From Verrucomicrobiota bacterium (lineage in GTDB: Bacteria; Verrucomicrobiota; Verrucomicrobiia; Opitutales; Seribacteraceae), in contig JAOLZO010000001.1 in the NCBI GenBank assembly GCA_028343845.1, positions 54,507 through 118,506 on the forward strand: a stretch of 64,000 nt of DNA, written 5' to 3'. The notes beneath the pieces are model-generated. The model did no database searches, was not told the DNA's origin, and worked only from the letters and a program-made list of their open reading frames with translations. This document shows positions 42,230-51,851 of this stretch, one piece after another. How positions within the stretch are numbered: the stretch's first letter is position 1; every line of letters starts with the position of its first letter. A program made the position numbers and the translations under genes.

Positions 42230-43798
42230 CTAATATCTTATTTCGTATAAATCTATGCGTTTTCGCAAGGTTGCCCGGGAAATTCCCAGAATGACGGATG
42301 CTTTTGCCTGATTGCCTCCGCATTCCTGCAAGGTTCTTTGAATCATTTCCTTTTCAACTAATTCCAAAAGGTTGTTTTCAGAAGCGTCCCGGACGTGGGC
42401 ATAAGCGATGTCATAGCTTTCCTGAGGGGAAATTGAACTTGGAGCGGAAGAGGCCGGTTCGTCGGCTTGCAAATTTTGTTTCGGGGCGGTTAGCCCGAAG
42501 GATGGAGCGGGCGATTCGATTTTCGTTTCCGGTTTGTCTATGGCTCTCGGAACCTTTTTGCTTTTAGGCTCTGCAATTGGAATCTCTTTTTTCTGCTCAG
42601 CCGGATCCTTGGGGGCTTCCGTCAAGGAGGCAGGCAAATCCTTGCCCAGTATTCGCTTGCCTTTGGAAATGACCGATGATGAGTGCAGTACGTTTTCCAA
42701 TTCTCTCACGTTGCCAGGCCAATCGTATTGATGTAACACGTGCATGGCCTCTTTTGAAATCTCCGTCGTGCCGGTCGACTGGTTCTTGTTGAGGCGCTGT
42801 AGCATGTAGTCGACCAGTTCGGGCAAGTCCTCCTTGCGATCCCGCAGTGGAGGAGTCTCGATCTGCACGACGTTCAATCGATAGTAAAGGTCTTCCCTGA
42901 AAGATTTTTCCTTTACCATTTCCTCGAGATTCTTATGGGTCGCCGCAATCAACCTGACGTCGACTTTTTTTACCCTTGTTGCTCCCACGCGCTGAATCTC
43001 TCCTTCTTGAATCGCCCGGAGAATTTTGGTTTGAGTCGGTAGGCCCATATCCCCGATTTCATCCATAAAAAGTGTGCCTTTGTGGCAAAGCTCGAACTGG
43101 CCCGGTTTTGCTTCGGTAGCGCCCGTGAAGGAGCCTTTCTCATGCCCGAAAAGCTCACTTTCGATCAAATTCTCCGGAATAGCCGCGCAATTGACTGCAT
43201 GGAAAGGGCTTTCCGATCGATGGCTGTACTTATGGATGCTGCGTGCGATCAGTTCCTTCCCCGTTCCGCTTTCACCCGTTACCATTACGGTGGCTTCGGA
43301 AGCCGCAACCTGTCCCACTTTCTTGAGAACCCGTTGCATACTTTCACCGCTGCCAACGATTCCCTCGGCATAATCCGAAGAGTTGAGAAGCTTTTCGTAG
43401 GATTCCTCTTTGCTGAACGAGTCCTTGCCTGCCTTGAGTGCCTTGGTTACTAGTTCCTTTAGTTTTTTCAGGTCGAAGGGTTTGAGCACATAGTCGAATG
43501 CTCCATGCTTCATTGCCTCGATTGCCGTTTGCGAGGTGCCGTATGCGGTCATGAGTATGACCATTGAATTTGGGGCGGCGGTCCTGAGGTGCTGAAGGGT
43601 CTCAATCCCCGAAATACCATCCATTCGATTATCTAGAAAGATAAGGTTTGGGTTTTCCTGCCTTGCGGTTTCGATGCCCTTTTCTCCGGAGTCTGCCGAA
43701 AGGATGGCATGTCCTTCCTGCGAAAGCACGCGATCAAGAGAGTACCGTATTTCGGCATCGTCGTCGATGAGTAGAATAGTTGCCTTGGAATTTGTCAC
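42230..43798 (-). CDS. Sigma-54-dependent response regulator, NtrC family
   Basis: A 522-residue receiver/AAA+/Fis-HTH protein. Receiver: [18 protein letters not shown], Asp in [10 protein letters not shown] and Lys in VLKPFDL. AAA+: [15 protein letters not shown], the GSFTGA loop and [36 protein letters not shown]. Between AAA+ and HTH is a ~90-residue Pro/Lys/Ser-rich linker (about residues 395-480), absent from the family's usual compact form and from the protein at 25053. No kinase is adjacent. It starts 215 bp from the divergent DUF1080 gene at the edge of the sulfatase region, so it might control that region. Confidence 0.92.
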   Translation of the reverse strand: MTNSKATILLIDDDAEIRYSLDRVLSQEGHAILSADSGEKGIETARQENPNLIFLDNRMDGISGIETLQHLRTAAPNSMVILMTAYGTSQTAIEAMKHGAFDYVLKPFDLKKLKELVTKALKAGKDSFSKEESYEKLLNSSDYAEGIVGSGESMQRVLKKVGQVAASEATVMVTGESGTGKELIARSIHKYSHRSESPFHAVNCAAIPENLIESELFGHEKGSFTGATEAKPGQFELCHKGTLFMDEIGDMGLPTQTKILRAIQEGEIQRVGATRVKKVDVRLIAATHKNLEEMVKEKSFREDLYYRLNVVQIETPPLRDRKEDLPELVDYMLQRLNKNQSTGTTEISKEAMHVLHQYDWPGNVRELENVLHSSSVISKGKRILGKDLPASLTEAPKDPAEQKKEIPIAEPKSKKVPRAIDKPETKIESPAPSFGLTAPKQNLQADEPASSAPSSISPQESYDIAYAHVRDASENNLLELVEKEMIQRTLQECGGNQAKASVILGISRATLRKRIDLYEIRY

Positions 43799-44013
43799 TT
43801 TATGAATTGGTTAATATCGGGGGAGATTATTATATGTAAGAAGGGATGGTTTAAAGCCCAAAGAAACCCAGTTCACTTGAATGACCGAACGAGTTGTCCG
43901 TAAAGGAGGACGGGATATTCACGACAAAATTGTTTTACGGAATGAAAGCTTTTTGTTGAAGATTCCTCCAGTTGGCCCTTTGATTGACCCTTTAGATCAT
44001 TCAAGCCAACCCT

Positions 44014-44982
44014 ATGACACTCATGAATACCATTCCTATCCCCTTGACTTTCCTACTGTTTCTCGGACCCCTTCTGGCAGACCCGGCAGACCCGGCCAAA
44101 GTCGATTCCGATTATGCCATTCAGGGCGAATATACCGGAGTCGTAAAGGGGGAAGATGGTGAACTTAAGCTAGGGTGTCAGGTGGTCGCCTTGGGTAAGG
44201 GAAACTTCATGGCCCGTGGATATGTCGGCGGTTTGCCTGGAGATGGGTGGAACCGAACCAAGGAGGATACCGTGACCTCTTCCCTCAAGGATGGCGGGAG
44301 CGTGGTTTTCGAAAACGATAAACACCGTGCCATTCTCAAGGATGGCCTCATGAAGGTGGAAACACTCGATGGGGATAAAATGGGGGAGCTCAAGAAAGTC
44401 GATCGCAAGAGCCCGACTCTCGGAGCCAAACCACCCAAGGGGGCGGTTGTACTTTTCGAGGGAGCCTCCGCGGAGAACTTCAAGCCAGGCAGGATGACCG
44501 AGGATCATCTCCTCATGGAGGGCGCAAAGAGCATCAAGCTCTTTCAGGATCACCATCTGCACATTGAGTTCCGCTTGCCTTACAAGCCAACTGCAAGGGG
44601 GCAGGGCAGAGGCAACAGCGGCCTGTACCTGCAGGGAAGATATGAGGTGCAAATGTTGGATTCCTTTGGTTTGGAAGGCAAAAACAACGAATGTGGGGGA
44701 GTGTATGGAATTGCCCCGCCCCGTGAAAACATGTGCTTTCCTCCGCTTACTTGGCAAACCTACGACGTCGAGTTCCATTCCGCCGTCTTCAAGGATGGTA
44801 AAAAGGTAAAGAATGCGCGGATGACCGTCCGGCATAACGGCGTTGTTATTCACGATGAACTCGATCTGCCCAAAAGGACCACGGCATCTCCTCTTAAAGA
44901 AGGCCCCGAGCCTGGCTTTGTCTATTTGCAAAATCATGGAAACCCGGTGCGCTATCGCAACATTTGGATCAAGCCCTTATGA
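44014..44982 (+). CDS. Secreted DUF1080 (3-keto-disaccharide hydrolase domain) protein
   Basis: A 322-residue secreted protein. The signal peptide covers ~23 residues (IPIPLTFLLFLGPLLADP). Residues ~145-322 are a DUF1080 domain of concanavalin-like fold: VVLFEGASAENFKPG, HLHIEFRLPYKPTARGQGRG, NSGLYLQGRYEVQMLDSFG and FVYLQNHGNPVRYRNIWIK. Some members hydrolyse 3-keto sugars; others are probably carbohydrate-binding. The first ~120 residues are a separate domain. It overlaps the LRR lipoprotein gene by 4 bp (ATGA). Confidence 0.85.
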   Translation: MTLMNTIPIPLTFLLFLGPLLADPADPAKVDSDYAIQGEYTGVVKGEDGELKLGCQVVALGKGNFMARGYVGGLPGDGWNRTKEDTVTSSLKDGGSVVFENDKHRAILKDGLMKVETLDGDKMGELKKVDRKSPTLGAKPPKGAVVLFEGASAENFKPGRMTEDHLLMEGAKSIKLFQDHHLHIEFRLPYKPTARGQGRGNSGLYLQGRYEVQMLDSFGLEGKNNECGGVYGIAPPRENMCFPPLTWQTYDVEFHSAVFKDGKKVKNARMTVRHNGVVIHDELDLPKRTTASPLKEGPEPGFVYLQNHGNPVRYRNIWIKPL

Positions 44983-45944
44983 GGGAAAGAATATTATCCA
45001 CGTTCTTCGGGGCACTTAGCCTTTTCTTGTTTTCATGTACTGATAAGCCAGCCTCTCCTGCCGAAGGGAACTCGAGTGCTACCGAGTCCTCCGGTGTGGA
45101 TACCGAAACCCCTCCGCTTAAGGAAGCGTTAGCTCCTGATGCGGGGCAACAGGGTGGCGCGGAGGAAACGGTTCAAACGATTCCCCCAGCCGGAGCCGGA
45201 GCCCAAGCTCGAATTCAAGAGGTCTTGAGAAAAGCCAACCCGGATTACCGCGGGCAAGGCCGTTTTCATGAGGAGGGCGGAGATATTGTTGCCGCAGAGC
45301 TTCCAAACTGCAGCTTGCGTGACCTATCTCCTCTGAGGGGCTTGAAGCTCCAAATGCTTGACCTCAGCAATAACCCGGTTCGTGAAATCCGCCACCTGCA
45401 AGGGATGCCGCTGAAGGTGCTTTATTTGGAAAATACCGATGTGGTAAGCCTTAAGAGCCTGAGCGAGGCGGGACTTCGCGAATTGAGGTTGAATAATAGT
45501 CCGATCGAATCACTGGATGGTCTGCAGGGGCAACCCCTGGAGAACCTGTATGCGGTCAAGACCCGTATTAACGATGTGGAGCCATTGAGAAAAAGTAACC
45601 TTCGCGGGCTTTGGCTCACCGATTCGCCGGTTTCCGACCTTTCCCCGTTGGGCGGTCTTCCCCTAGTCAGTCTGACCGCTCACCGAACCTTGGTGAACGA
45701 CCTTTCATTCGTCCGTAAATTACCTGTCCTTCAAAGGCTTCATATCGGAGAAACCTTGATTGAAGACCTTTCTCCGCTTGAGGGGGTGAGGCTTACCCGT
45801 TTGGTTTTCACGCCATCCAGAATCAAGCGCGGGATGGATTCCGCCAAGAGGTTGCAGGGATTGACGGAGATCGGTGCCGCCTTTGATGATCAAAGGCAAG
45901 AGCTCATGCCTCCGGCCCAGTTTTGGGCCCAGTTTGGGAAATAA
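44979..45944 (+). CDS. Leucine-rich-repeat lipoprotein
   Basis: A protein of about 321 residues from the ATG at 44979. That start is chosen because it overlaps the DUF1080 stop (ATGA) and directly precedes a lipoprotein signal (STFFGALSLFLFSC); a start 15 bp upstream adds five residues. After a Pro/Glu-rich spacer come about eight short leucine-rich repeats of ~20-22 residues (LKLQMLDLSNNPVREIRHLQ, LKVLYLENTDVVSLKSL, LRELRLNNSPIESLDGLQ, LRGLWLTDSPVSDLSPLGG). These form a curved binding surface, probably on the envelope. The ligand is unknown. Confidence 0.78.
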   Translation: MRERILSTFFGALSLFLFSCTDKPASPAEGNSSATESSGVDTETPPLKEALAPDAGQQGGAEETVQTIPPAGAGAQARIQEVLRKANPDYRGQGRFHEEGGDIVAAELPNCSLRDLSPLRGLKLQMLDLSNNPVREIRHLQGMPLKVLYLENTDVVSLKSLSEAGLRELRLNNSPIESLDGLQGQPLENLYAVKTRINDVEPLRKSNLRGLWLTDSPVSDLSPLGGLPLVSLTAHRTLVNDLSFVRKLPVLQRLHIGETLIEDLSPLEGVRLTRLVFTPSRIKRGMDSAKRLQGLTEIGAAFDDQRQELMPPAQFWAQFGK

Positions 45945-45990
45945 GTTTCCCAAGGAATTAGTAGCGAAGAACCTCTCCGCCCGAACGGTA

Positions 45991-46242
45991 TTATTCCGGT
46001 CTTCCGTGCCCCTTGAATTTTTCAGAGGGAGGGGGAATGGGCAAAGGCTTGGGGAAGTTCAGGATATCTTCCCGATTGAAGAACTTCCGGTTATTGGAAC
46101 CAGTCGAATGGGCTCTAAGGTAGCCTTGCTTGACATAATTCATCACGGGCAAAGTCTGCTTGAATCCCAAGATATGGGCCGCTTCGCTTGCGCTGATCAT
46201 TTCCGTTCCACCTACACTTTTTTGATCACTTTGGGAGTTCAT
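45991..46242 (-). CDS. Small MerR/excisionase-like HTH protein
   Basis: An 83-residue protein. MISASEAAHILGFKQTLPVM and VKQGYLRAHSTGSNNRKFF, followed by NREDILNF, form a winged-helix HTH of the MerR/excisionase DNA-binding type (HTH_17-like), with a Pro-rich tail. It has no effector domain. It lies downstream of the sulfatase-GH50 gene on the same strand (107-bp gap) and could regulate that region. An internal Met at residue 15 is an alternative start. Confidence 0.6.
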   Translation of the reverse strand: MNSQSDQKSVGGTEMISASEAAHILGFKQTLPVMNYVKQGYLRAHSTGSNNRKFFNREDILNFPKPLPIPPPSEKFKGHGRPE

Positions 46243-46349
46243 ACTTTAAGCCTTGGCATCTTCCTGATTTTAGCACTGCCTGCAAGTAAAAGAAAAACTC
46301 GCTTTATCCTGCGTTTGTTTTCATCTGAATTTCTGCCGAAATATGAATA

Positions 46350-49300
46350 TTATTTTCCTGAAATTTCTTTCAGGAGTTTTTCTGTGGTTTGGTTGCTTTT
46401 GACTCTGGCGGGATACATTTTTGTGGTTGCCCGGGTCGTAATCTTGACTAATTCCGGGTATTCCCGACCTGCGACGTCGATGAATCCGCATTGATGGTTT
46501 TCACGGTCCTTCCGTCCTGAGGCCGCTTGATCAATCCACTGAAACCAATGAACGCCTACGAATCGAGGGTCGGATAGAGCTGATGCGAGGTAGTGCGCAA
46601 AGGACAAGGCCCGTTGTCTTTGATCCCAAGAACCTGACAACCCAGGGCTTGGAACGCCACGATCAACCGCTCCAAAATGAAATTCGCTGGCCATGATGGG
46701 AATATCCGCATTGGAGGGCACCTGCCAGGATCGTACTCTGGAATCGTATACGTTGACTGAAAAGACGTCGACGGATCCGAGCGCTCCTTGGCCAAGAACG
46801 CTTGGTCCGCGGTGTGTGCGACATCCTAGATAGAGGGTACCGGGCAGAACGTTTTCCACCGCTTTCTTACACTTGGAGAAAAAAGTTCGGACAAAGGGAA
46901 GGTAGAGCTCGTCCAGGTCCTTGGTCAATGCCGGGGAGGTTGGCTTGCCCCGCTTTTGCAACTGTTCAAGAGCCCACTTTTGGGTCGGATGCTCAGGGGG
47001 CATCTTGAGGATGGTCTGTCCGATCCGATCCGGCCATTCGAGTTCGTTCCCGATGAATATGCCGAGACAATACGGGTCATCTTTGGCCCATGCCAGTTTC
47101 TTGAGTCCCTTTTCCAAGTCGGCTTGGAAATCAGGGCGGAAAGGGGAGGGGAACTTCCGGTGTCCCCAGACCTGCCACCAGATCGATGAGATCAGGACAT
47201 AGGGCGTCTTGCCCTCCTTTTGCAAACTTTCATCCGACCAGCATCCGAGGGTGTTCAAGCCCCATGCCCGATAGCGGTCGTGTATTCCTTGGTTAATTTT
47301 CTTTTTCCAACCTTCCCCGAAGTACCGCTTATAGTTCATTGCGGGAAAGTTCACGAATTGTTTGCCGCCCACCTTTCGCAAGCCGGTCCATTGCAAGTAG
47401 TCTTTTCCTTTGGGCAGGTAGCTGAAGAAGTTTCCGTCCGCCCGGTCCGGTTCGGCCAAAGTTTCCGTACGGTGTCCCGTAAGGCAAGCTCCGACCGAGA
47501 AGAACAGATAGCCCTCCGGGTCAATCAACCACCATTTGCCATCGACTTTTTCCGTACGGAATCTGCCCGTCCCGTTCTGCTTGGGACCTCCGGTCCATCC
47601 ACCGAATTTGCTAACCTTTCGCTTTCCGGTTAGAGCTTTAGCCGCTTTGAGCTGTTCGGCCATGGTTTTGCGAGCGTCCGTTATGCCTGTTGCCTTGCCG
47701 GGCCAGTCAACTGCCCGAACTTGTCCGAGTTCGTCGAGGTAGGGAAGTTTCTCCAATGAGTTGTTGAGCCCCTCCGACCCGTGCCATGCCAGAAACGGAG
47801 GGTCGATGAGAAGATCAACCGATCCGCTCGTGGAAGTAATCACCATGGTGATTTCCCTCAGGTCTTCGGGGAAAAACCTTCGCCAATGAATGCGATGGCC
47901 GTTTGGCCGGGCAAGTTGACCATTGAATAGTTCCGGTCCCCTGTATCTTTCCTCGACCATTGGAAAAGGAAAGCCGAGGGTCGTCTTTTCCCAGGATGGA
48001 GCTACCGCGAATCCGACGGCATGATGAGACCAACTGGTTAGTTTTCCGTTGTTCAACCGACCCTCGATGGTGGTGAGTCCACCGGTCCAGTTTTGCACGG
48101 GGATACCGATCAGCTTGTAAGCGCTTGCGTCCCAATGGAGCCTGTCTTGAGGGATGAATGAAAGGTTCATCGGGCTTTTTCCGGTAACCTTGTACTTTCT
48201 TCCCCATCTAACAGCCTTTCCGCCCTCGATTTGCTTGAGCTCGGTGAGCAAGGTCGCCCGGGGAGCGAATAATTCGGCGGAATGAATAGCCGGGCTCTTT
48301 TGCCTGCCGATCCGGAATGCAACCGTGCTGCGCTCAGACTGCATAACCTCCTTCACTTCGAGGGCCATGCGTTTCACTCGGGTTTTCTGGGAAACCTCTT
48401 CGATCTGGTTGGAGTTTTCCAAAGGATCGGATGCAAGGTCATACAGTTCGACTGGCTCAAGTTCTTTTGTCACGATCAGTTTCCATGCGTCATCGCGAAA
48501 CATTTTCTTGGATTGTTGCCCGTGAAAAGATCCGTTGTTTGCCTGGACGAGCAAAGACTGGCGCCCTGGGGCATCCTTTTTGCCTAGGAGAACGCCAAGA
48601 AAGGATTGGCTGTCCAACCCATGCGCTCCGTCCATCGGTTGCGACGTTATTTCTGCGAAAGTTGCGAAGAGGTCTTGCAGTCCGATCAGGCTATCGGAGA
48701 TTGATCCCGGTTGAACGGGGGAATCTTTTTGTCCATTACCCCAACCGACGATGAAAGGCACGCGATGCCCCCCTTCGTAGATTTGCGCTTTGCTTCCGCG
48801 AAAGCCCGCGTTCGAATTGTGACCCCCTCTATGTTTGCCGGGAGCTCCGCGGGAAAGTCCGCCATTGTCACTGGTAAAGATAATGAGGGTGTTTTGGAGT
48901 TCGCCTGCCCTCCTTAGCCTGGTGATGATTTTTCCAAGCGTCAGGTCGGCTTCCACCATCATGTCCAAATGAGCGTCAACCGATGAGCCTCGTACTGGCT
49001 TGCCATTCAGTTTTTCGGGAGGAGTGTGAGGGACATGGCAGGACTGGCTGCAGTAATGCATGAAGAAGGGCTTTCGAATTGCGGTCTTTGAGTTTTCGGA
49101 AAAGTGACGGTCTAGGAAGGAGATAGCCCGTTCGGTCAAGATCGGACCAACCCTGGACGAATCCCAATCCACGGAGCCGAATCCATCTGCTTCGATCACT
49201 GATTTTCCATAGGTTCCCTTCTTCCATTCCCGTAAATTGTCAGGGCCTCCGACCAATATTCCGTTTTCCAAGGCGACGTAGGGAGACCCTTGAATGCCCT

Positions 49301-49877
49301 GCGGAAGCTCATAGGCATAGTCGAATCCAAAGGAGGCCGGAGTATCTACGATACGTTTCGAAAAATCGAAATCTTCAAAACCTTCCTTCCTGTCGAACTT
49401 GGGCTTGCCCGTCGTCTTGCTTAACACCTTTCCGCCCAAATGAACCTTGCCAAGGAAGGCTGTCCGGTAACCGGCATCCTTCATGAGTTGACCGATCGTT
49501 TTCTGTCCAGGAAGTACTTGGCTGGGCATGTTGAAAAGCCAAGTGCCGTTTTCCAACCGACCCCGCCAGGGATAATTACCGGTCATCACGCTGTAACGCG
49601 TAGGGGCGCAAACCGCGGAAGGCGAATGGGCGTCCGTAAAGCGCATTCCCTGCTCAGCTAATTTTTCCAAATTAGGCAGGGAAACTTTGCTTTCCGGGTT
49701 GTAGACCCGGCAGTCTCCGATGCCCATGTCATCCATGAGGAAAATCAGAACATTAGGAGGGGAGGGCGGCAGGGCGCCTCCTTGCACTGAAGTGGCCAAC
49801 AAGCTGACATAGAGGCATCCCCCGATAAATAAGCGCAGGGAGGAGCAAAATGGGCCGCTGAGCTTGAAAAGTCTCAC
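46350..49877 (-). CDS. Sulfatase fused to GH50 (beta-agarase-like) domain
   Basis: A ~1175-residue secreted enzyme. The GTG at 49877 is chosen: it follows an AAGGG Shine-Dalgarno-like site and gives a signal peptide (SLRLFIGGCLYVSLLATSVQ); the longer frame only reads through the 3' end of the neighbour gene. Residues ~40-520 are a type I sulfatase with DDMG metal residues and CAPTR, whose Cys (~90) becomes formylglycine. A beta-rich stretch follows, then a GH50-like barrel (~770-1160): RFRTEKVDGKWWLIDPEGYL, GIFIGNELEWPDR (putative acid/base Glu) and IMASEFHFGAVDRG (putative nucleophile Glu). GH50 enzymes cleave agarose. It probably desulfates and cleaves a sulfated galactan; specificity is inferred. 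Confidence 0.8.
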   Translation of the reverse strand: MRLFKLSGPFCSSLRLFIGGCLYVSLLATSVQGGALPPSPPNVLIFLMDDMGIGDCRVYNPESKVSLPNLEKLAEQGMRFTDAHSPSAVCAPTRYSVMTGNYPWRGRLENGTWLFNMPSQVLPGQKTIGQLMKDAGYRTAFLGKVHLGGKVLSKTTGKPKFDRKEGFEDFDFSKRIVDTPASFGFDYAYELPQGIQGSPYVALENGILVGGPDNLREWKKGTYGKSVIEADGFGSVDWDSSRVGPILTERAISFLDRHFSENSKTAIRKPFFMHYCSQSCHVPHTPPEKLNGKPVRGSSVDAHLDMMVEADLTLGKIITRLRRAGELQNTLIIFTSDNGGLSRGAPGKHRGGHNSNAGFRGSKAQIYEGGHRVPFIVGWGNGQKDSPVQPGSISDSLIGLQDLFATFAEITSQPMDGAHGLDSQSFLGVLLGKKDAPGRQSLLVQANNGSFHGQQSKKMFRDDAWKLIVTKELEPVELYDLASDPLENSNQIEEVSQKTRVKRMALEVKEVMQSERSTVAFRIGRQKSPAIHSAELFAPRATLLTELKQIEGGKAVRWGRKYKVTGKSPMNLSFIPQDRLHWDASAYKLIGIPVQNWTGGLTTIEGRLNNGKLTSWSHHAVGFAVAPSWEKTTLGFPFPMVEERYRGPELFNGQLARPNGHRIHWRRFFPEDLREITMVITSTSGSVDLLIDPPFLAWHGSEGLNNSLEKLPYLDELGQVRAVDWPGKATGITDARKTMAEQLKAAKALTGKRKVSKFGGWTGGPKQNGTGRFRTEKVDGKWWLIDPEGYLFFSVGACLTGHRTETLAEPDRADGNFFSYLPKGKDYLQWTGLRKVGGKQFVNFPAMNYKRYFGEGWKKKINQGIHDRYRAWGLNTLGCWSDESLQKEGKTPYVLISSIWWQVWGHRKFPSPFRPDFQADLEKGLKKLAWAKDDPYCLGIFIGNELEWPDRIGQTILKMPPEHPTQKWALEQLQKRGKPTSPALTKDLDELYLPFVRTFFSKCKKAVENVLPGTLYLGCRTHRGPSVLGQGALGSVDVFSVNVYDSRVRSWQVPSNADIPIMASEFHFGAVDRGVPSPGLSGSWDQRQRALSFAHYLASALSDPRFVGVHWFQWIDQAASGRKDRENHQCGFIDVAGREYPELVKITTRATTKMYPARVKSNQTTEKLLKEISGK

Positions 49878-49896
49878 AAGCAACCCTTGTGCCGAC

Positions 49897-51732
49897 CTAG
49901 GCGCCTTTTTTCTTGTGGGCGTGAAATTCCGGCCAGGAGAGCGTTCCGTCTTTGTTGGCATCGGCCTTGGGGTTTTTCTTGAAATATTGGTTCTTCCAGT
50001 ACTCCGCATCCTTGGGCGCATTCTTCAGTTTCTTGTGCGCGTTCAGCTCTGGCCAGGAAAGCGTTCCGTCTTTGTTGGCATCGGCCTGTGGGTTTTTCTT
50101 GAAGTATTGATCCTTCCAATATTCGTTGCTTTTTGGTTTTTCGGGAATGCTTTCCGGGATGATGGACAGTAGTTTCTTGCGGTACTTTTCAAGGGTTTCG
50201 GAATAGTTGGAATCGAGAGCCAGGTTGTTCCACTCATGGTTATCTTTGGCCGTGTGATAGAGCTCTTCCTTTCCGTTTTCATAGCGGACGTAGCGCCAAT
50301 CCTTAAAGCGGAGCGAATAGCTTTGGTAGGCTGGGTCATAGTATTGGGCCCACTTGTATAGGGTGGTAAGCGCGTAATCGGGTCCTTTCCATTTCCCTTT
50401 TTGCGGATTGGTGAGCAAGGGCTTGAGCGAGAAACCGTCTAGGGGGCGCCCCTTCTCATTTTTCATGGTGTTGTCCGGCAGACCGCACAGGTCAAGTAGC
50501 GTGGGGTATAAGTCGACGAGGGAGACAGGGTGGGCGGAACTCTTTCCTGCCTTGGACACCCCCGGCACTCTGAGAACGAGAGGCACGCGGGTGCTTTCCT
50601 GCCAGAGGGAATTCTTGTAGAGATAATCCTTTTCTCCATTTCCCCATCCATGGTCACTGGTGAATATGACAATCGTATTCTTCGAAAGGCCGGTTTCATC
50701 GAGCGCATTCAAGAGATCGCCGACCAAATCATCGATCGAAGCCACGCTTGCCAGATAGGCTTGAATGAACTTTTTCAAAGCCAGTTCGCGATCACCCTTA
50801 TAGGATGCGATCAGGCTGTCGTACATTTTTGTTCCGCGATCCCCACTCCGGTCGTCTTCTTTGGACGTCACGGTGTTTTTAAAGGTATCCTTGGCATCGT
50901 CTTTGAGGATTTTGGGAAGTTTGATTGAATCCAAGGGAAAGCGGTCGAAGTATTTTTGCGGGACGATCAAGGGGGTATGCGGACGGACGAACCCGACTCC
51001 CATGAAGAAGGGTTTGCGCTTCTTTTCCTCCGCAAGTTCATTAAGCCGATTGACCGCCCATTGGGCGTTCAATTCGTCTCCGGTCAAGTCGCGGTCGTCA
51101 TCCGATTCGTATTTGAGTTCGCGTTGTTTCTTCCACCCTCCGGTGATCCAAGAGTAGGGCTTCCCCGTATCAGGTGATTTTTTATGAGAGACTTTTTCCA
51201 ACGGTCCGTAGGTCCCGTCGATGATCCCGAAGTCATCCCGGAAAGGGCTGGGAACCGAAAGGTGCGGGATCTTGTCCCTGCCATCGAAAAGGAAGGGCCC
51301 GTAGTCGGATGGATGACCGTATTCGTCCCATTCCTGATGATCCCGGTTGTGCATCACCTTGCCGGTGCCCAAGGTGTGGTATCCGTTGGCCGAGAAATGA
51401 GCCATCATGGTACGGGAGTTCTTGAGGATCTCGTTCTTATCCCAGTCCTCGAATCCGAATTGCTGAGAGGTGTGCGGGTAGATTCCGGTGGCAAAACTGG
51501 CCCGCGAAGGATTGCAGATCGGGATGTTGCAATGAGCTTGCGTGAAAGACACTCCGCTTTCGATTAATTTACGCAAATGTGGCGTTTGGGTTTGCGGGTG
51601 CCCATCCAAGGTCTCGACGTAATCGTTCAGGTCGTCGCAGACGATGAGCAGTACGTTTGGTTTTTCAGCCCCGCAGAGCGAAAAGCCTATCAAGGTAACT
51701 AGCGCAAGAGGAAGCCGTCGAGTCATTCGCAT
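49897..51732 (-). CDS. Secreted sulfatase (iduronate-2-sulfatase-like) with C-terminal EF-hands
   Basis: A 612-residue sulfatase. The ATG at 51732 precedes the signal peptide (LPLALVTLIGFSLCGAE); an upstream TTG is less likely. IVCDDLNDYVETLDGHPQTQ and CNPSRAS (Cys73 converted to formylglycine) resemble iduronate-2-sulfatases, as do HTSQQFGFEDWD and GTGKVMHNRDH. Residues ~545-612 hold two 40-residue repeats, each with a DANKDGTLSWPE calcium loop, which may aid stability or attachment. Real substrates in this group are often algal polysaccharides, not iduronate. It lies 19 bp upstream of the sulfatase-GH50 gene, in one operon. Confidence 0.88.
   Translation of the reverse strand: MRMTRRLPLALVTLIGFSLCGAEKPNVLLIVCDDLNDYVETLDGHPQTQTPHLRKLIESGVSFTQAHCNIPICNPSRASFATGIYPHTSQQFGFEDWDKNEILKNSRTMMAHFSANGYHTLGTGKVMHNRDHQEWDEYGHPSDYGPFLFDGRDKIPHLSVPSPFRDDFGIIDGTYGPLEKVSHKKSPDTGKPYSWITGGWKKQRELKYESDDDRDLTGDELNAQWAVNRLNELAEEKKRKPFFMGVGFVRPHTPLIVPQKYFDRFPLDSIKLPKILKDDAKDTFKNTVTSKEDDRSGDRGTKMYDSLIASYKGDRELALKKFIQAYLASVASIDDLVGDLLNALDETGLSKNTIVIFTSDHGWGNGEKDYLYKNSLWQESTRVPLVLRVPGVSKAGKSSAHPVSLVDLYPTLLDLCGLPDNTMKNEKGRPLDGFSLKPLLTNPQKGKWKGPDYALTTLYKWAQYYDPAYQSYSLRFKDWRYVRYENGKEELYHTAKDNHEWNNLALDSNYSETLEKYRKKLLSIIPESIPEKPKSNEYWKDQYFKKNPQADANKDGTLSWPELNAHKKLKNAPKDAEYWKNQYFKKNPKADANKDGTLSWPEFHAHKKKGA
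49911..50121 (-). repeat. Tandem 120-bp repeat encoding two EF-hand units
   Basis: Two near-identical DNA copies, about 49911-50001 and 50031-50121, are offset by exactly 120 bp (40 codons). They include a 26-base identical block and differ at few positions. Each encodes YWKxQYFKKNPxADANKDG and the rest of an EF-hand loop. The high DNA identity suggests recent duplication within the gene. Confidence 0.85.
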
Positions 51733-51851
51733 AACGATAAGCTCAGTAATGGATGTTTTGTATGGAAACAACCTGTTTTTTTATGAATTTGCCATAAAAG
51801 CTGTCTTCTTGGATAAGCCACGGACATACGCATCCGTCTTTGCAGTCGGGC

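Noticed and set aside
43973..43987. A sigma-54-like sequence upstream of the DUF1080 gene
   Set aside because: The -12 element reads TTGA instead of TTGC, losing the essential GC dinucleotide.
49878..50021. A 48-residue N-terminal extension of the sulfatase-GH50 protein
   Set aside because: It reads out of frame through the EF-hand repeat of the neighbouring sulfatase; the GTG at 49877 has a Shine-Dalgarno-like site and leads straight into a signal peptide.
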